DNA from: Clostridia bacterium
Lineage (GTDB): Bacteria; Bacillota_A; Clostridia; Christensenellales; Aristaeellaceae
Assembly: GCA_017432405.1 (NCBI GenBank)
Contig: JAFRJF010000273.1
Span: forward strand, 1-20,731
Length of the DNA stretch: 20,731 nucleotides
Direction: 5' to 3'
The position numbers and the translations under genes were made by a program. The notes beneath the pieces are model-generated. The model had not been told where the DNA came from, ran no database searches, and was given only the letters and a program-made list of their open reading frames with translations. This document shows, piece by piece, positions 1-6,394 of this stretch (position 1 is its first letter; each line of letters begins with the position of its first letter).

Positions 1-210
1 ACCGAAGCCCACGGCAGGGCCGACCGCGAAGCCGACGAGGGGACCGAAGCCCACGGAAGGGCCGACCGCGGAGCCGACGAGGGGGCCGAAGCCCACGGCA
101 GGGCCGACCGCGAAGCCGACGAGGGGACCGAAGCCCACGGCAGGGCCGACCGCGAAGCCGACGAGGGGACCGAAGCCCACGGAAGGGCCGACTACAAAGC
201 CGACAAGGGG
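1..210 (+). repeat. 42-bp in-frame tandem repeat, five full units
   Basis: Units begin at 1, 43, 85, 127 and 169; a degenerate sixth starts at 211. Each is 42 bases (14 codons) and differs by only a few bases, for example A/G at the first base of the third unit and gaa/gca at the fifth codon. The array probably continues beyond the left edge. It encodes the Pro/Thr-rich stalk of the surface protein. The period is a multiple of three, so unit gain or loss changes stalk length without breaking the frame. Confidence 0.95.
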
Positions 211-865
211 GCCAAAGCCCTCGGTGACGCCGACCGCGAAGCCCACGGCAGGGCCGACGATTACGCCGAAGCCGACAGAAGAGCCTGCCAGGCCGGTTTC
301 CCTGCTCCTGGCGAAGATGACGACCTCAGGCTGCGGCAGAAGGGCCTTGAAGCTCACCTGGACAAGGGTCGAAGAAGCGGATGGCTATGATATTTACTTC
401 GCCATATGCGGTAATGACATGGGGCACAAAGCGACCGTATCCGGCAGTGGAAGCTGCTCGTACCGGTTTAACAACCTGAAGAAAGGCGAGACTTACAAGG
501 GGTATGTTCGCGCCTGGAAGCGGGTCAATGGCGAAAAGACCTTTATTGGCGAAAGCCCCTGTGTTCATGCTGTCGCCGGCGAATACAACTCAGAGTGGTG
601 CAACGTCACAGCCGTAAAGCTGAACAGGAGCAGCCTGATTCTGAGAGCCGGGGAAAGCAAGGCGCTGAAGGCCACGGTGAGCCTTGCGAAGAGTGGAAGA
701 AAGGCGCTCCAGCATGAAAAGCCGGTGCGGTATTACAGCAGTAATCCAAACGTGGCAAGGGTAAGCAGCAGCGGCATGGTCAAGGCCGTCGGGAAAGGCA
801 GATGTACGATCTACGCCTTGGCCGTTAACGGTGTGCGCGCCAGTGTGAAGATCACGGTAAAGTGA
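1..865 (+). CDS. Surface protein C-terminus (repeat stalk, FN3-like, Big_2); 5' truncated
   Basis: The frame is open from base 2 and stops with TGA at 863-865, so the true start lies outside the window; a GTG at 224 is internal. The first ~75 residues are a Pro/Thr/Lys/Gly stalk built of 14-residue units (PKPTAGPTAKPTRG-like). Then comes an FN3-like domain (LTWTRVEEADGYDIYFA, ending near GESPCVHAVAG) and a Big_2-type Ig-like domain (VKLNRSSLILRAGESKALKATV, then SSNPNVARVSSSGMVKAVGKG), which reaches the C-terminus. There is no anchor after the Big_2 domain, so attachment, if any, must be upstream. The family pattern suggests an exported, cell-surface or secreted protein in which the stalk spans the wall; binding partner unknown. 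The domain calls are by motif recognition; the role is inference. Confidence 0.8.
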   Translation, partial: PKPTAGPTAKPTRGPKPTEGPTAEPTRGPKPTAGPTAKPTRGPKPTAGPTAKPTRGPKPTEGPTTKPTRGPKPSVTPTAKPTAGPTITPKPTEEPARPVSLLLAKMTTSGCGRRALKLTWTRVEEADGYDIYFAICGNDMGHKATVSGSGSCSYRFNNLKKGETYKGYVRAWKRVNGEKTFIGESPCVHAVAGEYNSEWCNVTAVKLNRSSLILRAGESKALKATVSLAKSGRKALQHEKPVRYYSSNPNVARVSSSGMVKAVGKGRCTIYALAVNGVRASVKITVK

Positions 866-875
866 GGGTGGCGTC

Positions 876-922
876 AGAGTGTGTTTCTAAAATGTCCTTC
901 AGGCATTTTAGAAACACGCTCT
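876..922. terminator. Long stem-loop after the surface protein gene
   Basis: A 19-bp stem (876-894 with 904-922, one G/T wobble) closes a 9-base loop. It begins 10 bases after the stop codon, so a 3'-end or terminator role is likely. It lacks a clear T-run on the plus strand (CTACCCTC follows), so intrinsic termination is not certain; it may instead stabilise the mRNA end or be a mobile-element end. Confidence 0.45.
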
Positions 923-964
923 ACCCTCGAAAATCCGAAATTTCCGTTAATCTCCCGCAGGGGC

Positions 965-994
965 TTGACACGCTGCCAATGGGCATGATATAAT
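965..994 (+). promoter_or_regulatory. Sigma-A type promoter of the tRNA operon
   Basis: TTGACA at 965-970 and TATAAT at 989-994 are both consensus hexamers with an 18-base spacer. The predicted start is about 1001-1003, roughly 27 bases before the first tRNA. Confidence 0.85.
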
Positions 995-1028
995 TACTCT
1001 GTTGCTTGTGAGGCACAGCCTCCATTGC

Positions 1029-1102
1029 CGGGGTGTGGCGCAGTTTGGTAGCGCACGTGCTTTGGGAGCATGGGGCCGCAGGTTCGAATCCTGTCACCCC
1101 GA
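1029..1102 (+). tRNA. tRNA-Pro (TGG)
   Basis: Acceptor arms CGGGGTG (1029-1035) and CACCCCG (1095-1101) pair fully. The anticodon stem CGTGC/GCATG encloses loop TTTGGGA, giving anticodon TGG. The T arm contains GGTTCGAATCC. The discriminator is A1102 and no complete CCA is encoded (CCT follows). It is the first gene of a four-tRNA transcript. Confidence 0.95.
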
Positions 1103-1109
1103 CCTATGC

Positions 1110-1184
1110 GACCTCTTGGTCAAGCGGTTAAGACACCGCCCTTTCACGGCGGTAACACGGGTTCGAGTCCCGTAGAGGTCGCCA
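1110..1184 (+). tRNA. tRNA-Glu (TTC)
   Basis: Acceptor arms GACCTCT (1110-1116) and AGAGGTC (1174-1180) pair. The anticodon loop CTTTCAC gives TTC. The D and anticodon arms (TGGTCAAGCGGTTAAGACA) match the usual bacterial Glu tRNA. Discriminator G1181 is followed by an encoded CCA at 1182-1184. It lies 7 bases after tRNA-Pro; an eight-T run follows. Confidence 0.95.
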
Positions 1185-1209
1185 TTTTTTTTCAGCCGTT
1201 GGGGGCTAA

Positions 1210-1282
1210 GGGCCTTTAGCTCAGTGGTTAGAGCAGTCGGCTCATAACCGATCGGTCCGGGGTTCAAGTCCCTGAAGGCCCA
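1210..1282 (+). tRNA. tRNA with CAT anticodon (elongator Met or Ile2)
   Basis: Acceptor arms GGGCCTT (1210-1216) and AAGGCCC (1275-1281) pair. The anticodon stem GTCGG/CCGAT with loop CTCATAA gives CAT. The first pair G-C and the D arm exclude an initiator. The D and anticodon regions resemble Ile2 tRNAs, whose C34 is converted to lysidine by TilS, but elongator Met tRNAs of Clostridia are similar, so identity is left open. CCA is not encoded. Confidence 0.9.
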
Positions 1283-1288
1283 CTGTAT

Positions 1289-1365
1289 GGCGCGGTAGTT
1301 CAGTTGGTTAGAATGCCAGCCTGTCACGCTGGAGGTCGAGGGTTCGAGCCCCTTCCGCGTCGCCA
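1289..1365 (+). tRNA. tRNA-Asp (GTC)
   Basis: Acceptor arms GGCGCGG (1289-1295) and CCGCGTC (1355-1361) pair with one G/T wobble. The anticodon loop CTGTCAC gives GTC. The T arm contains GGTTCGAGCC. Discriminator G1362 is followed by encoded CCA (1363-1365). It is the last gene of the tRNA operon and lies 6 bases after the CAT tRNA. Confidence 0.95.
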
Positions 1366-1370
1366 CGAAG

Positions 1371-1408
1371 GAACGTTGACGTCGATATGATGTCGGCGTT
1401 CTTTTTTT
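1371..1408 (+). terminator. Intrinsic terminator of the tRNA operon
   Basis: GAACGTTGACGTC (1371-1383) pairs along its full 13-base length, with three G/T wobbles, with 1389-1401 around a 5-base loop, followed directly by seven T (1402-1408). It lies 5 bases after tRNA-Asp. Confidence 0.9.
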
Positions 1409-1430
1409 AGTGTTATCTATTCAGTCAGGT

Positions 1431-1467
1431 AAATACTGATTTGTCGCGCTGCGACAAATCAGTATTT
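1431..1467. repeat. 37-bp dispersed palindrome, full copy 1
   Basis: Arm AAATACTGATTTGTCGC (1431-1447) and its exact reverse complement (1451-1467) flank GCT, a perfect 17-bp stem. The same core recurs at 13342-13378 and 20568-20604, with half copies elsewhere. It lies 22 bases beyond the tRNA terminator, in a region with no gene. The form is REP-like; no transposase is in the window. Confidence 0.9.
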
Positions 1468-1642
1468 GCGAACGCCTGAATCATCATGCGGCAAGCCGTG
1501 CCGCCATGAATGAGCACTCGCAGGGGCGCTCTCCGGGCGCCCGGGCCAAGACAATGTTCGGAAATAGGCCTGAAATTATAGTTAGAAGGCGCTTTTTTGA
1601 GCCAATTCGCCAAAATATCCGAACTTTCATGCCGTTTCTCCC

Positions 1643-1659
1643 CACAATTTACAATTGTG
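1643..1659. promoter_or_regulatory. Candidate operator upstream of the BMP gene
   Basis: CACAATT (1643-1649) and AATTGTG (1653-1659) form a perfect 7-bp inverted repeat around TAC, 82 bases before the start codon. A weak TTTACA (1648-1653), TAACCT (1671-1676) promoter, 17-base spacer, would overlap it. The rest of the gap 1468-1740 holds GC-rich hairpins (around 1488-1504 and 1516-1537) and no convincing gene. Regulator unknown. Confidence 0.4.
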
Positions 1660-1740
1660 ACGTGCAGAAGTAACCTTGCCTGTGTATCATCATAGCATAG
1701 CTCCCATGAGGGAGTGAGAACAGACAAGGAGACATTGATT

Positions 1741-2952
1741 ATGAAGAAGATCGCATCCGTCCTCCTGATCGTTGCACTGCTGCTCTGCGCTGTCGCCTCC
1801 GCCGAGATCGCGAAGGAAGACATGAAGATCGGCCTGATCTGCCTGCACGACGAGAACATGGGCTATGACGCCAACTTTATCGACAGCATGAAGCAGGCGC
1901 TGGTGAACCTGGGCATGGACGAGAGCCAGCTGATCATCAAGACCAACATTCCCGAGAGCCAGGAGGCCTACGACGCCGCCGCCGACCTGGCGGACATGGG
2001 CTGCCAGTACGTCTTCGCCGATTCCTTCGGCCATGAGGACTACATCATCCAGGCCGCTTCCGAGTTCCCGGAGGTCCAGTTCTCCCATGCCACCGGCACC
2101 AAGGCCCAGAGCGCCGGCCTGGAGAACTTCCACAACGCCTTCGCGTCCATCTACCAGGGCCGCTTCGCCGCTGGCTATGCCGCCGGCCTGAAGCTGAACG
2201 AGATGATCGAGAGCGGCGCCATCACTGCGGACCAGGCCGTGGTCGGCTACGTGGGCGCGTTCCCCTATGCCGAGGTCATCAGCGGCTATTCCTCCACCTT
2301 CCTGGGCATCCGCCACGCCTGCCCCACGGCCACCATGGTCGTGAAGTTCACCAACAGCTGGGGCGACCAGGCCCTGGAGCAGGAAGCTGCCAGCGCGCTG
2401 ATCTCCACCCAGGGCGCCGTGCTGATGAGCGAGCACGCCGATACCGTCGGCGCGCCCACCGCCTGCGAGGACAACAACGTGCCCAACGTCGGCTACAACA
2501 TCTCCTTTGCCAGCGTAGCCCCCAACACCGCGCTGATCTCCTCCAAGATCAACTGGACCCCCTACATGCAGATGGCCATCGAGTCCATCATGAAGGGCGA
2601 GGGCTTCGCCACCGACATCTCCCTGGGCATGGCCGAGGGCGCCGTGGAGCTGACCGAGCTGAACCCCAACGTGGCCGCTGAGGGCACCGCCGAGAAGGTC
2701 CAGGAGGTCCTGGACAAGCTGGCTTCCGGCGAGCTGCAGGTGTTCGACACCAGCACCTTCACCGTGAACGGCATGACCGCCGAGGAGTACGTCCAGACCG
2801 ACGACTACCTGCAGGACACCGCCAACGGCGGCTTCAACGCCGCGGTGCACCAGGTGGCTGCCGGCTACGTCAAGGACGGCTACTTCCACGAGTCCGAGTT
2901 CCAGTCCGCTCCCTACTTCGACCTGCCCATCGACGGCATCATCTGGGGCTGA
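1741..2952 (+). CDS. BMP-family (PnrA-like) ABC substrate-binding protein
   Basis: ATG at 1741 is chosen because AAGGAGA lies at 1726-1732; the ATG at 1714 has no such site. The product is 403 residues. Residues 1-21 form a Sec signal peptide ending AVASA; the Cys at 16 is preceded by LLL, so it is not a good lipobox. The mature protein has the BMP fold pattern: IGLICLHDENMGYDANF at the start, ADLADMGCQYVFADSFGH, FSHATGTKAQ, AGYAAGLKLNEMI, VGYVGAFPYAEVISGYSSTFLGI and the C-terminal KGEGFATDISLGMAEGAVEL. Family members bind purine nucleosides or similar ligands outside the membrane and feed an ABC importer. No permease or ATPase gene adjoins it, so it works with a remote transporter or as a sensor. 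Codon use is extremely biased to C/G endings, which suggests high expression. The ligand is not readable from sequence. Confidence 0.88.
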   Translation: MKKIASVLLIVALLLCAVASAEIAKEDMKIGLICLHDENMGYDANFIDSMKQALVNLGMDESQLIIKTNIPESQEAYDAAADLADMGCQYVFADSFGHEDYIIQAASEFPEVQFSHATGTKAQSAGLENFHNAFASIYQGRFAAGYAAGLKLNEMIESGAITADQAVVGYVGAFPYAEVISGYSSTFLGIRHACPTATMVVKFTNSWGDQALEQEAASALISTQGAVLMSEHADTVGAPTACEDNNVPNVGYNISFASVAPNTALISSKINWTPYMQMAIESIMKGEGFATDISLGMAEGAVELTELNPNVAAEGTAEKVQEVLDKLASGELQVFDTSTFTVNGMTAEEYVQTDDYLQDTANGGFNAAVHQVAAGYVKDGYFHESEFQSAPYFDLPIDGIIWG

Positions 2953-2969
2953 TCGATTTTTGATAATCC

Positions 2970-2999
2970 AAACCGGCGCGAGCTTCGCGCCGGTTTTTT
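2970..2999 (+). terminator. Intrinsic terminator of the BMP gene
   Basis: AAACCGGCGCGA (2970-2981) pairs with TCGCGCCGGTTT (2985-2996) around a GCT loop; a six-T run (2994-2999) partly overlaps the distal stem. It begins 18 bases after the stop codon. Confidence 0.93.
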
Positions 3000-3047
3000 G
3001 TGGGCTATACAACTTCTGATTTGGCGAGGAGACGAGGGAATTTCCAA

Positions 3048-3250
3048 AAGCCTTCCCCCGTTGGGGAAGGTGGCCCGCGAAGCGGGTCGGAAGAGGTCCT
3101 CCCCTCACGTTGCTATTCGCGCCTATGCCCCAATAGACGTTGTCTCAGCGACGCGAAGCTAGTCCTTTAGGGCGACAAGGACCTCTTCCGTCTTTGGCAA
3201 AACAATGCAAGCATTTTTTGCCAAATCCACCTTCCCCAAAGGGGAAGGCT
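3048..3250. mobile_element. MITE-like palindromic element, about 200 bp, non-coding
   Basis: The ends are inverted: AGCCTTCCCC at about 3049-3058 and GGGGAAGGCT at 3241-3250. Internal blocks also mirror each other: GGAAGAGGTCC (about 3089-3099) against GGACCTCTTCC (about 3179-3189), and GGGGAAGGTGG (about 3063-3073) against CCACCTTCCCC (3227-3237). Local hairpins include CCTTCCCC-GGGGAAGG at both ends, CCCGC-GCGGG, and TTTGGCAAAA with TTTTTTGCCAAA. No ORF of its own is convincing. Similar CCTTCCCC/GGGGAAGG elements are widespread between genes of gut Clostridia (recollection, not searched). It occupies most of the 397-bp gap 2953-3349. Confidence 0.65.
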
Positions 3251-3279
3251 ACTTTGGGGACCATCGCCAACACCTCGAT

Positions 3280-3293
3280 AAATCAGTATTTGC
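3280..3293. repeat. Half copy (right arm) of the 37-bp palindrome
   Basis: AAATCAGTATTTGC matches the right arm of the full copies (ACAAATCAGTATTTG). A degraded left-arm-like stretch, AACTTCTGATTTGGCGA, lies at about 3011-3027, on the other side of the MITE-like element, so the element may have inserted into a former full copy. Confidence 0.6.
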
Positions 3294-3318
3294 ATAATCC
3301 CCCCGCAAGTATTATAAT
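3290..3318 (+). promoter_or_regulatory. Promoter of the iron-type binding protein gene
   Basis: TTGCAT (3290-3295) and TATAAT (3313-3318) are spaced by 17 bases and lie 32 bases before the ATG. The -35 box begins inside the half palindrome, whose end TTTGC supplies its first bases. No clear Fur or DtxR box is visible. Confidence 0.75.
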
Positions 3319-3349
3319 GATGTCATACGCATCAAGGAGGCACGATAGC

Positions 3350-4861
3350 ATGAAGCATACATTCCTTCGCCTGCTGGCGCTGGCGCTTTGCCTGGCGCTG
3401 TGGGGGACGGGGGCGATGGGGGAGGCGTCCGGGCTGCCGGAGGGCGAATACGCCCCGGACGGCTTCACCTTCTCCGGCGGCACCGGCAAGGTGACCATCA
3501 GCTGCCCCAGACTGGCGGTGGCGGACGGCGCGGTCACGGCCACGCTGGTGTTTTCCAGCCCGAACTATCCCAAGGTGACGGTGGACGGCGTGGAATATAC
3601 CGCCACCCATGAGGAGAAGAATTCGATCTTTGAGATCCCCGTCCGGGTGAACGAGGACATGACCGTGGTGGGCACCACCACCGCCATGTCCACGCCCCAC
3701 GACGTGGAATACGTGATCCACATTTGGGTGGGGCAGGCTCCGACCGAGGTCCCCGAGGACGACGAGGACGCCGCCGCCGCGCCGCAGGCCCCCTCCGTCG
3801 CCCTGGCGGAGAGGGACAGGGCGCTGCCGGGGCTGACCTGGCAGTCGGAGATGGCCCTGAGGTACGCCCACGAATTCGCCGTGGATTATTACGAGGGCGG
3901 CTACAAGCTGCTGACCATCGGCGACGGCAACCGCTACCTGGTGGTGCCCGAGGGCGGCGACGTCCCGGCGGGGCTGGACGGCGACGTGGGCATCATCCGC
4001 CAGCCGCTGAACAACGTCTACCTGGCGGCCACGGCGGCCATGGCGCTGTTCGACGCGGTGGACGGCCTGGACGTCATTCGCCTGTCCGGCACACAGGCCG
4101 AGGGCTGGTACATCGAAAACGCCGCTGACGCCATGAAGCGGGGCGACATGCTCTACGCCGGCAAGTACAGCGCGCCGGATTACGAGCTGCTGATGGGCAT
4201 GGGCTGTCCGCTGGCCATCGAATCCACGATGATCCTGCACACCCCGAAGGTGCAGGAGATGCTGGAGCAGCTGGGCGTGACCGTGTTCATCGAGCATTCC
4301 AGCTACGAGAGCCATCCGCTGGGCCGCACCGAATGGGTGAAGCTGTACGCCGCCATGCTGAACAGGGAGGATGCGGCCGAGGCCTTCTTCGACGACCAGG
4401 CCAAGGTCATCGACGAACTGAAGGACTTTCCCAACACCGAAAAGAAGGTGGCCTTCTTCTACATCTCCACCGACGGCAGCGTGGTGGTGCGCGGCGCGAA
4501 CGACTATGTGGCCGGCATGATCGAGCTGGCCGGCGGCCGCTACATCTTCTCCGACGCCGCCGCGCTGGACAGCGCCCGGGCCGCCGTGACCATCAGCATG
4601 GAGGACTTCTATGCCACCGCCGTCGACGCCGATTACCTGATCTACAATGCTACCATCGACACCCCGCTGAACAGCCTGGACGACCTGCTGGGCAAGAGCG
4701 GGCTGTTTGCCGACTTCAGGGCGGTGAAGGAAGGCAATGTGTGGAGCACTGACAGGTACCTCTACCAGGCCACCGACATCGTGGGCGAGCTGATCACCGA
4801 CATCAACCGCATGCTCACCGGCCAGACGGAGGGGATGACGTTCATTCACAGGCTGCAATAA
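3350..4861 (+). CDS. Iron/siderophore- or heme-type ABC binding protein with extra N-terminal beta domain
   Basis: ATG at 3350 is chosen because AAGGAGG lies at 3334-3340 and a signal peptide (MKHTFLRLLALALCLAL...) follows; upstream ATGs fall in repeat DNA. The product is 503 residues. After the signal (about 1-24), residues ~30-125 are beta-rich (TATLVFSSPNYPKVTVDG, IFEIPVRVNEDMTVVGTT), reminiscent of NEAT domains of heme uptake proteins. An acidic Pro/Ala linker (about 130-150) leads to a class III periplasmic-binding fold (Peripla_BP_2; cobalamin, siderophore or heme type): GMGCPLAIESTMI, then QLGVTVFIEHSSYESHPLGRTEW, VAGMIELAGGRYIF and the terminal VGELITDINRMLTG. It should capture an iron chelate, heme or corrinoid outside the membrane. 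No permease or ATPase is adjacent. Ligand unproven; NEAT resemblance is by eye. Confidence 0.82.
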   Translation: MKHTFLRLLALALCLALWGTGAMGEASGLPEGEYAPDGFTFSGGTGKVTISCPRLAVADGAVTATLVFSSPNYPKVTVDGVEYTATHEEKNSIFEIPVRVNEDMTVVGTTTAMSTPHDVEYVIHIWVGQAPTEVPEDDEDAAAAPQAPSVALAERDRALPGLTWQSEMALRYAHEFAVDYYEGGYKLLTIGDGNRYLVVPEGGDVPAGLDGDVGIIRQPLNNVYLAATAAMALFDAVDGLDVIRLSGTQAEGWYIENAADAMKRGDMLYAGKYSAPDYELLMGMGCPLAIESTMILHTPKVQEMLEQLGVTVFIEHSSYESHPLGRTEWVKLYAAMLNREDAAEAFFDDQAKVIDELKDFPNTEKKVAFFYISTDGSVVVRGANDYVAGMIELAGGRYIFSDAAALDSARAAVTISMEDFYATAVDADYLIYNATIDTPLNSLDDLLGKSGLFADFRAVKEGNVWSTDRYLYQATDIVGELITDINRMLTGQTEGMTFIHRLQ

Positions 4862-4885
4862 TCCAAAACTTTTCACAATGTTCCC

Positions 4886-4914
4886 TTGTTATGCGCCGCG
4901 ATTTGATGTATAAT
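4886..4914 (+). promoter_or_regulatory. Promoter of rpsF-ssb-rpsR
   Basis: TTGTTA (4886-4891) and TATAAT (4909-4914) with a 17-base spacer. Transcription would begin at about 4921, leaving a ~60-base leader before rpsF. Confidence 0.8.
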
Positions 4915-4932
4915 AGTTATTGGCGCATCCTT

Positions 4933-4956
4933 GCCACGGTTAACCGGCCGTGGCCG
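4933..4956 (+). promoter_or_regulatory. Probable S6:S18 autoregulatory leader
   Basis: GCCACGG (4933-4939) pairs with CCGTGGC (4948-4954), and CCG is present at 4954-4956 just beside the stem. The known bacterial rpsF leader that binds the S6:S18 dimer carries a conserved CCG next to such a stem, and this operon encodes both proteins. The assignment rests on position and the CCG; no covariance search was possible. Confidence 0.5.
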
Positions 4957-4982
4957 AAGTCCATAAGGAGGTGAAAGTAAGT

Positions 4983-5441
4983 ATGAACCAGTATGAAGTC
5001 ATGTACGTGATCGATCCCGCGCTGGAGGACAGCGCCAGGACCGAGCTGATCAACCGTTTTTCCGACCTGGTGGTGAAGAATGGCGGTGAAGTGGATCGCG
5101 TGGACGAGTGGGGCAAGCGCCGCTTGGCCTACGCCATCCAGTACAAGACCGAGGGCTACTATGTGCTGATGTACATCAAGGCCCCCGCCGAGCTGCCCCG
5201 CGAAATCGAGCGCAACATGCAGATCTCTGACAGCATCCTGCGCTATCTGACCGTGCGGTACGAGGGCGAGCTGCCCGCCAAGCGCGAGCCCCTGAAGCCC
5301 TACGCCCCCCGCGAGGCCGCGCCCGCTGCTGAGGCGCCCGCCGCTCCCGTCGAGGCCGCTGCACCCGCTGAGGCTCCCGCTGCCGAGGCGCCTGTGGCTG
5401 AAGCTGTTGACGACGAAAAGCCTGAGTCTGAGGCTGAATAA
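4983..5441 (+). CDS. rpsF: 30S ribosomal protein S6 with Ala/Pro-rich acidic tail
   Basis: ATG at 4983 is chosen because AAGGAGGTG lies at 4965-4973 and MNQYEVMYVIDPALED is the classic S6 N-terminus; a GTG at 4950 would read through the leader stem. The product is 152 residues. Residues 1-95 carry the ferredoxin-like S6 fold (VDRVDEWGKRRLAYAIQYKTEGYYVLMYI, RNMQISDSILRYLTVR). Residues ~100-152 form an Ala/Pro/Glu tail with no recognised fold; S6 tails vary in length among bacteria. S6 binds S18 in the platform of the 30S subunit. It is the first gene of the S6-SSB-S18 operon, 28 bases before ssb. Autoregulation through the leader is likely. Confidence 0.97.
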   Translation: MNQYEVMYVIDPALEDSARTELINRFSDLVVKNGGEVDRVDEWGKRRLAYAIQYKTEGYYVLMYIKAPAELPREIERNMQISDSILRYLTVRYEGELPAKREPLKPYAPREAAPAAEAPAAPVEAAAPAEAPAAEAPVAEAVDDEKPESEAE

Positions 5442-5469
5442 GCTCATCCCACAAAGGATGGTGTGAAGT

Positions 5470-5904
5470 ATGAATAAGGTCATCATGATCGGCAATCTCG
5501 CAAGCGATCCCGAGCCCTTTACCACGCAATCCGGAATTTCCCGTTCGACGTTCCGCATTGCCGTGCAGCGCCGCTTTGCCAACGCGCAGGGCGTGCGCGA
5601 GGCGGATTTCTTTACGGTGATTGCCTGGCGCCAGACCGCCGACTTCTGCAACCGCTACCTGACCAAGGGACGCAAGGTTGCGGTGGAAGGCAGCATACAG
5701 AATCGCTCCTATGATGCGCAGGACGGTTCCAAGCGCTATGTCACCGAGATTATGGCCGACAGTGTCGAAGCCGTAGGAGGCCGCGATGAAAGCCAGGGTC
5801 AGGCCCGTCCCCGCGACAACGGCCCCACCCCGCCGCCCGCGCCGCCCGCCGGCCCCGCGATGAACGACTTCACCGAGGTTGAGGACGACGAGCTGCCGTT
5901 CTGA
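5470..5904 (+). CDS. ssb: Single-stranded DNA-binding protein
   Basis: The product is 144 residues, starting MNKVIMIGNLASDPEPF, with AAAGGATGG about 10 bases upstream. Residues ~1-104 are the OB fold (STFRIAVQRRF, ADFFTVIAWRQTADFCNRYLTKGRKVAVEGSIQNRSY, YVTEIMADSVEAV). A Pro/Gly-rich linker then leads to the acidic tip DDELPF, equivalent to the DDDIPF tail by which SSB recruits repair and replication partners. It coats single-stranded DNA in the cytoplasm. Its place between rpsF and rpsR is the standard bacterial arrangement. The linker is short. Confidence 0.97.
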   Translation: MNKVIMIGNLASDPEPFTTQSGISRSTFRIAVQRRFANAQGVREADFFTVIAWRQTADFCNRYLTKGRKVAVEGSIQNRSYDAQDGSKRYVTEIMADSVEAVGGRDESQGQARPRDNGPTPPPAPPAGPAMNDFTEVEDDELPF

Positions 5905-5943
5905 TCAACGGACGCAATCGTCGATCGCCCGCCAGCCCACCGC

Positions 5944-5995
5944 GCCTGTGGCGCAGCCACGGGCCGATTCTTCTTTGGGAGTGCGCCTCGCGCAC
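5944..5995 (+). other. Two hairpins between ssb and rpsR
   Basis: GCCTGTGGC (5944-5952) pairs with GCCACGGGC (5956-5964, one wobble), and GTGCGC (5981-5986) with GCGCAC (5990-5995). Neither is followed by a T-run, so they do not look like terminators. They may tune mRNA decay or rpsR output. The 121-base gap has no gene. Confidence 0.5.
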
Positions 5996-6025
5996 GCCCT
6001 ATAATCCAAAAAGGAGGAACGCAAT

Positions 6026-6280
6026 ATGTCTGAGGATAGAGGCGAGCGCATTCGCCGCCCCCGCGGCCGCAAGCCGCGCAGGAAGGTGTGCGCGTTTTGC
6101 GTGGATAAGATCCAGCACATCGATTACAAGGATGTGGCCAGGCTCCGCCGCTTCACCAGCGAGCGCGGCAAGATTCTGCCCCGCCGCATGACCGGCACCT
6201 GCGCAAAGCACCAGCGTCAGCTCTCCACGGCCATCAAGCGCGCTCGCACGATCGCTCTGATGCCCTACGTGTCTGACTGA
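6026..6280 (+). CDS. rpsR: 30S ribosomal protein S18, zinc-ribbon form
   Basis: ATG at 6026 with AAGGAGG at 6011-6017; 84 residues. The core [23 protein letters not shown], followed by [21 protein letters not shown], is diagnostic for S18. Cys22 and Cys25 (VCAFC) together with Cys59 and His62 (CAKH) form a likely zinc site, so this is the C+ version; many bacteria carry zinc-free versions in which these residues are lost. S18 pairs with S6 on the 30S platform, matching its place in the operon. The basic N-terminus ([13 protein letters not shown]) fits rRNA binding. Confidence 0.97.
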   Translation: MSEDRGERIRRPRGRKPRRKVCAFCVDKIQHIDYKDVARLRRFTSERGKILPRRMTGTCAKHQRQLSTAIKRARTIALMPYVSD

Positions 6281-6295
6281 TTGAAGTGATATATG

Positions 6296-6329
6296 AAGAG
6301 GCACCGCTTGACCGCGGTGCTTCTTTTTT
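6296..6329 (+). terminator. Intrinsic terminator of the rpsF operon
   Basis: AAGAGGCACCGC (6296-6307) pairs with GCGGTGCTTCTT (6314-6325) around a 6-base loop; the T-run 6324-6329 overlaps the stem end. It starts 15 bases after the rpsR stop. Confidence 0.9.
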
Positions 6330-6394
6330 CAATAATAGACGGTAATGCCTGGATTCGTTTTTTTACTTTACAAAACGCGCCCTGCATGACATAA

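Noticed and set aside
1094..1366. 90-residue minus-strand ORF across the tRNA genes
   Set aside because: It reads the antisense of Glu, CAT and Asp tRNAs (and the end of Pro); such tRNA-antisense proteins (GLEPSTSSVTG-type) are a known annotation artefact.
1425..1859. 144-residue minus-strand ORF through the 37-bp palindrome into the BMP gene
   Set aside because: Its N-terminal region comes from the gap hairpins and its C-terminus from the palindrome (SQRDKSVF, also seen opposite copy 3). It has no supporting signals.
6000..6005. TATAAT just before rpsR
   Set aside because: Transcription would start within or next to the AAGGAGG site at 6011-6017, leaving no usable ribosome binding site, and there is no -35 box. 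It looks like chance.
2963..6010. ATAATCCAAA occurring three times (near 2963, 4859 and 6001)
   Set aside because: A 10-base match with no shared flanks or spacing to genes; too short to treat as a repeat family.
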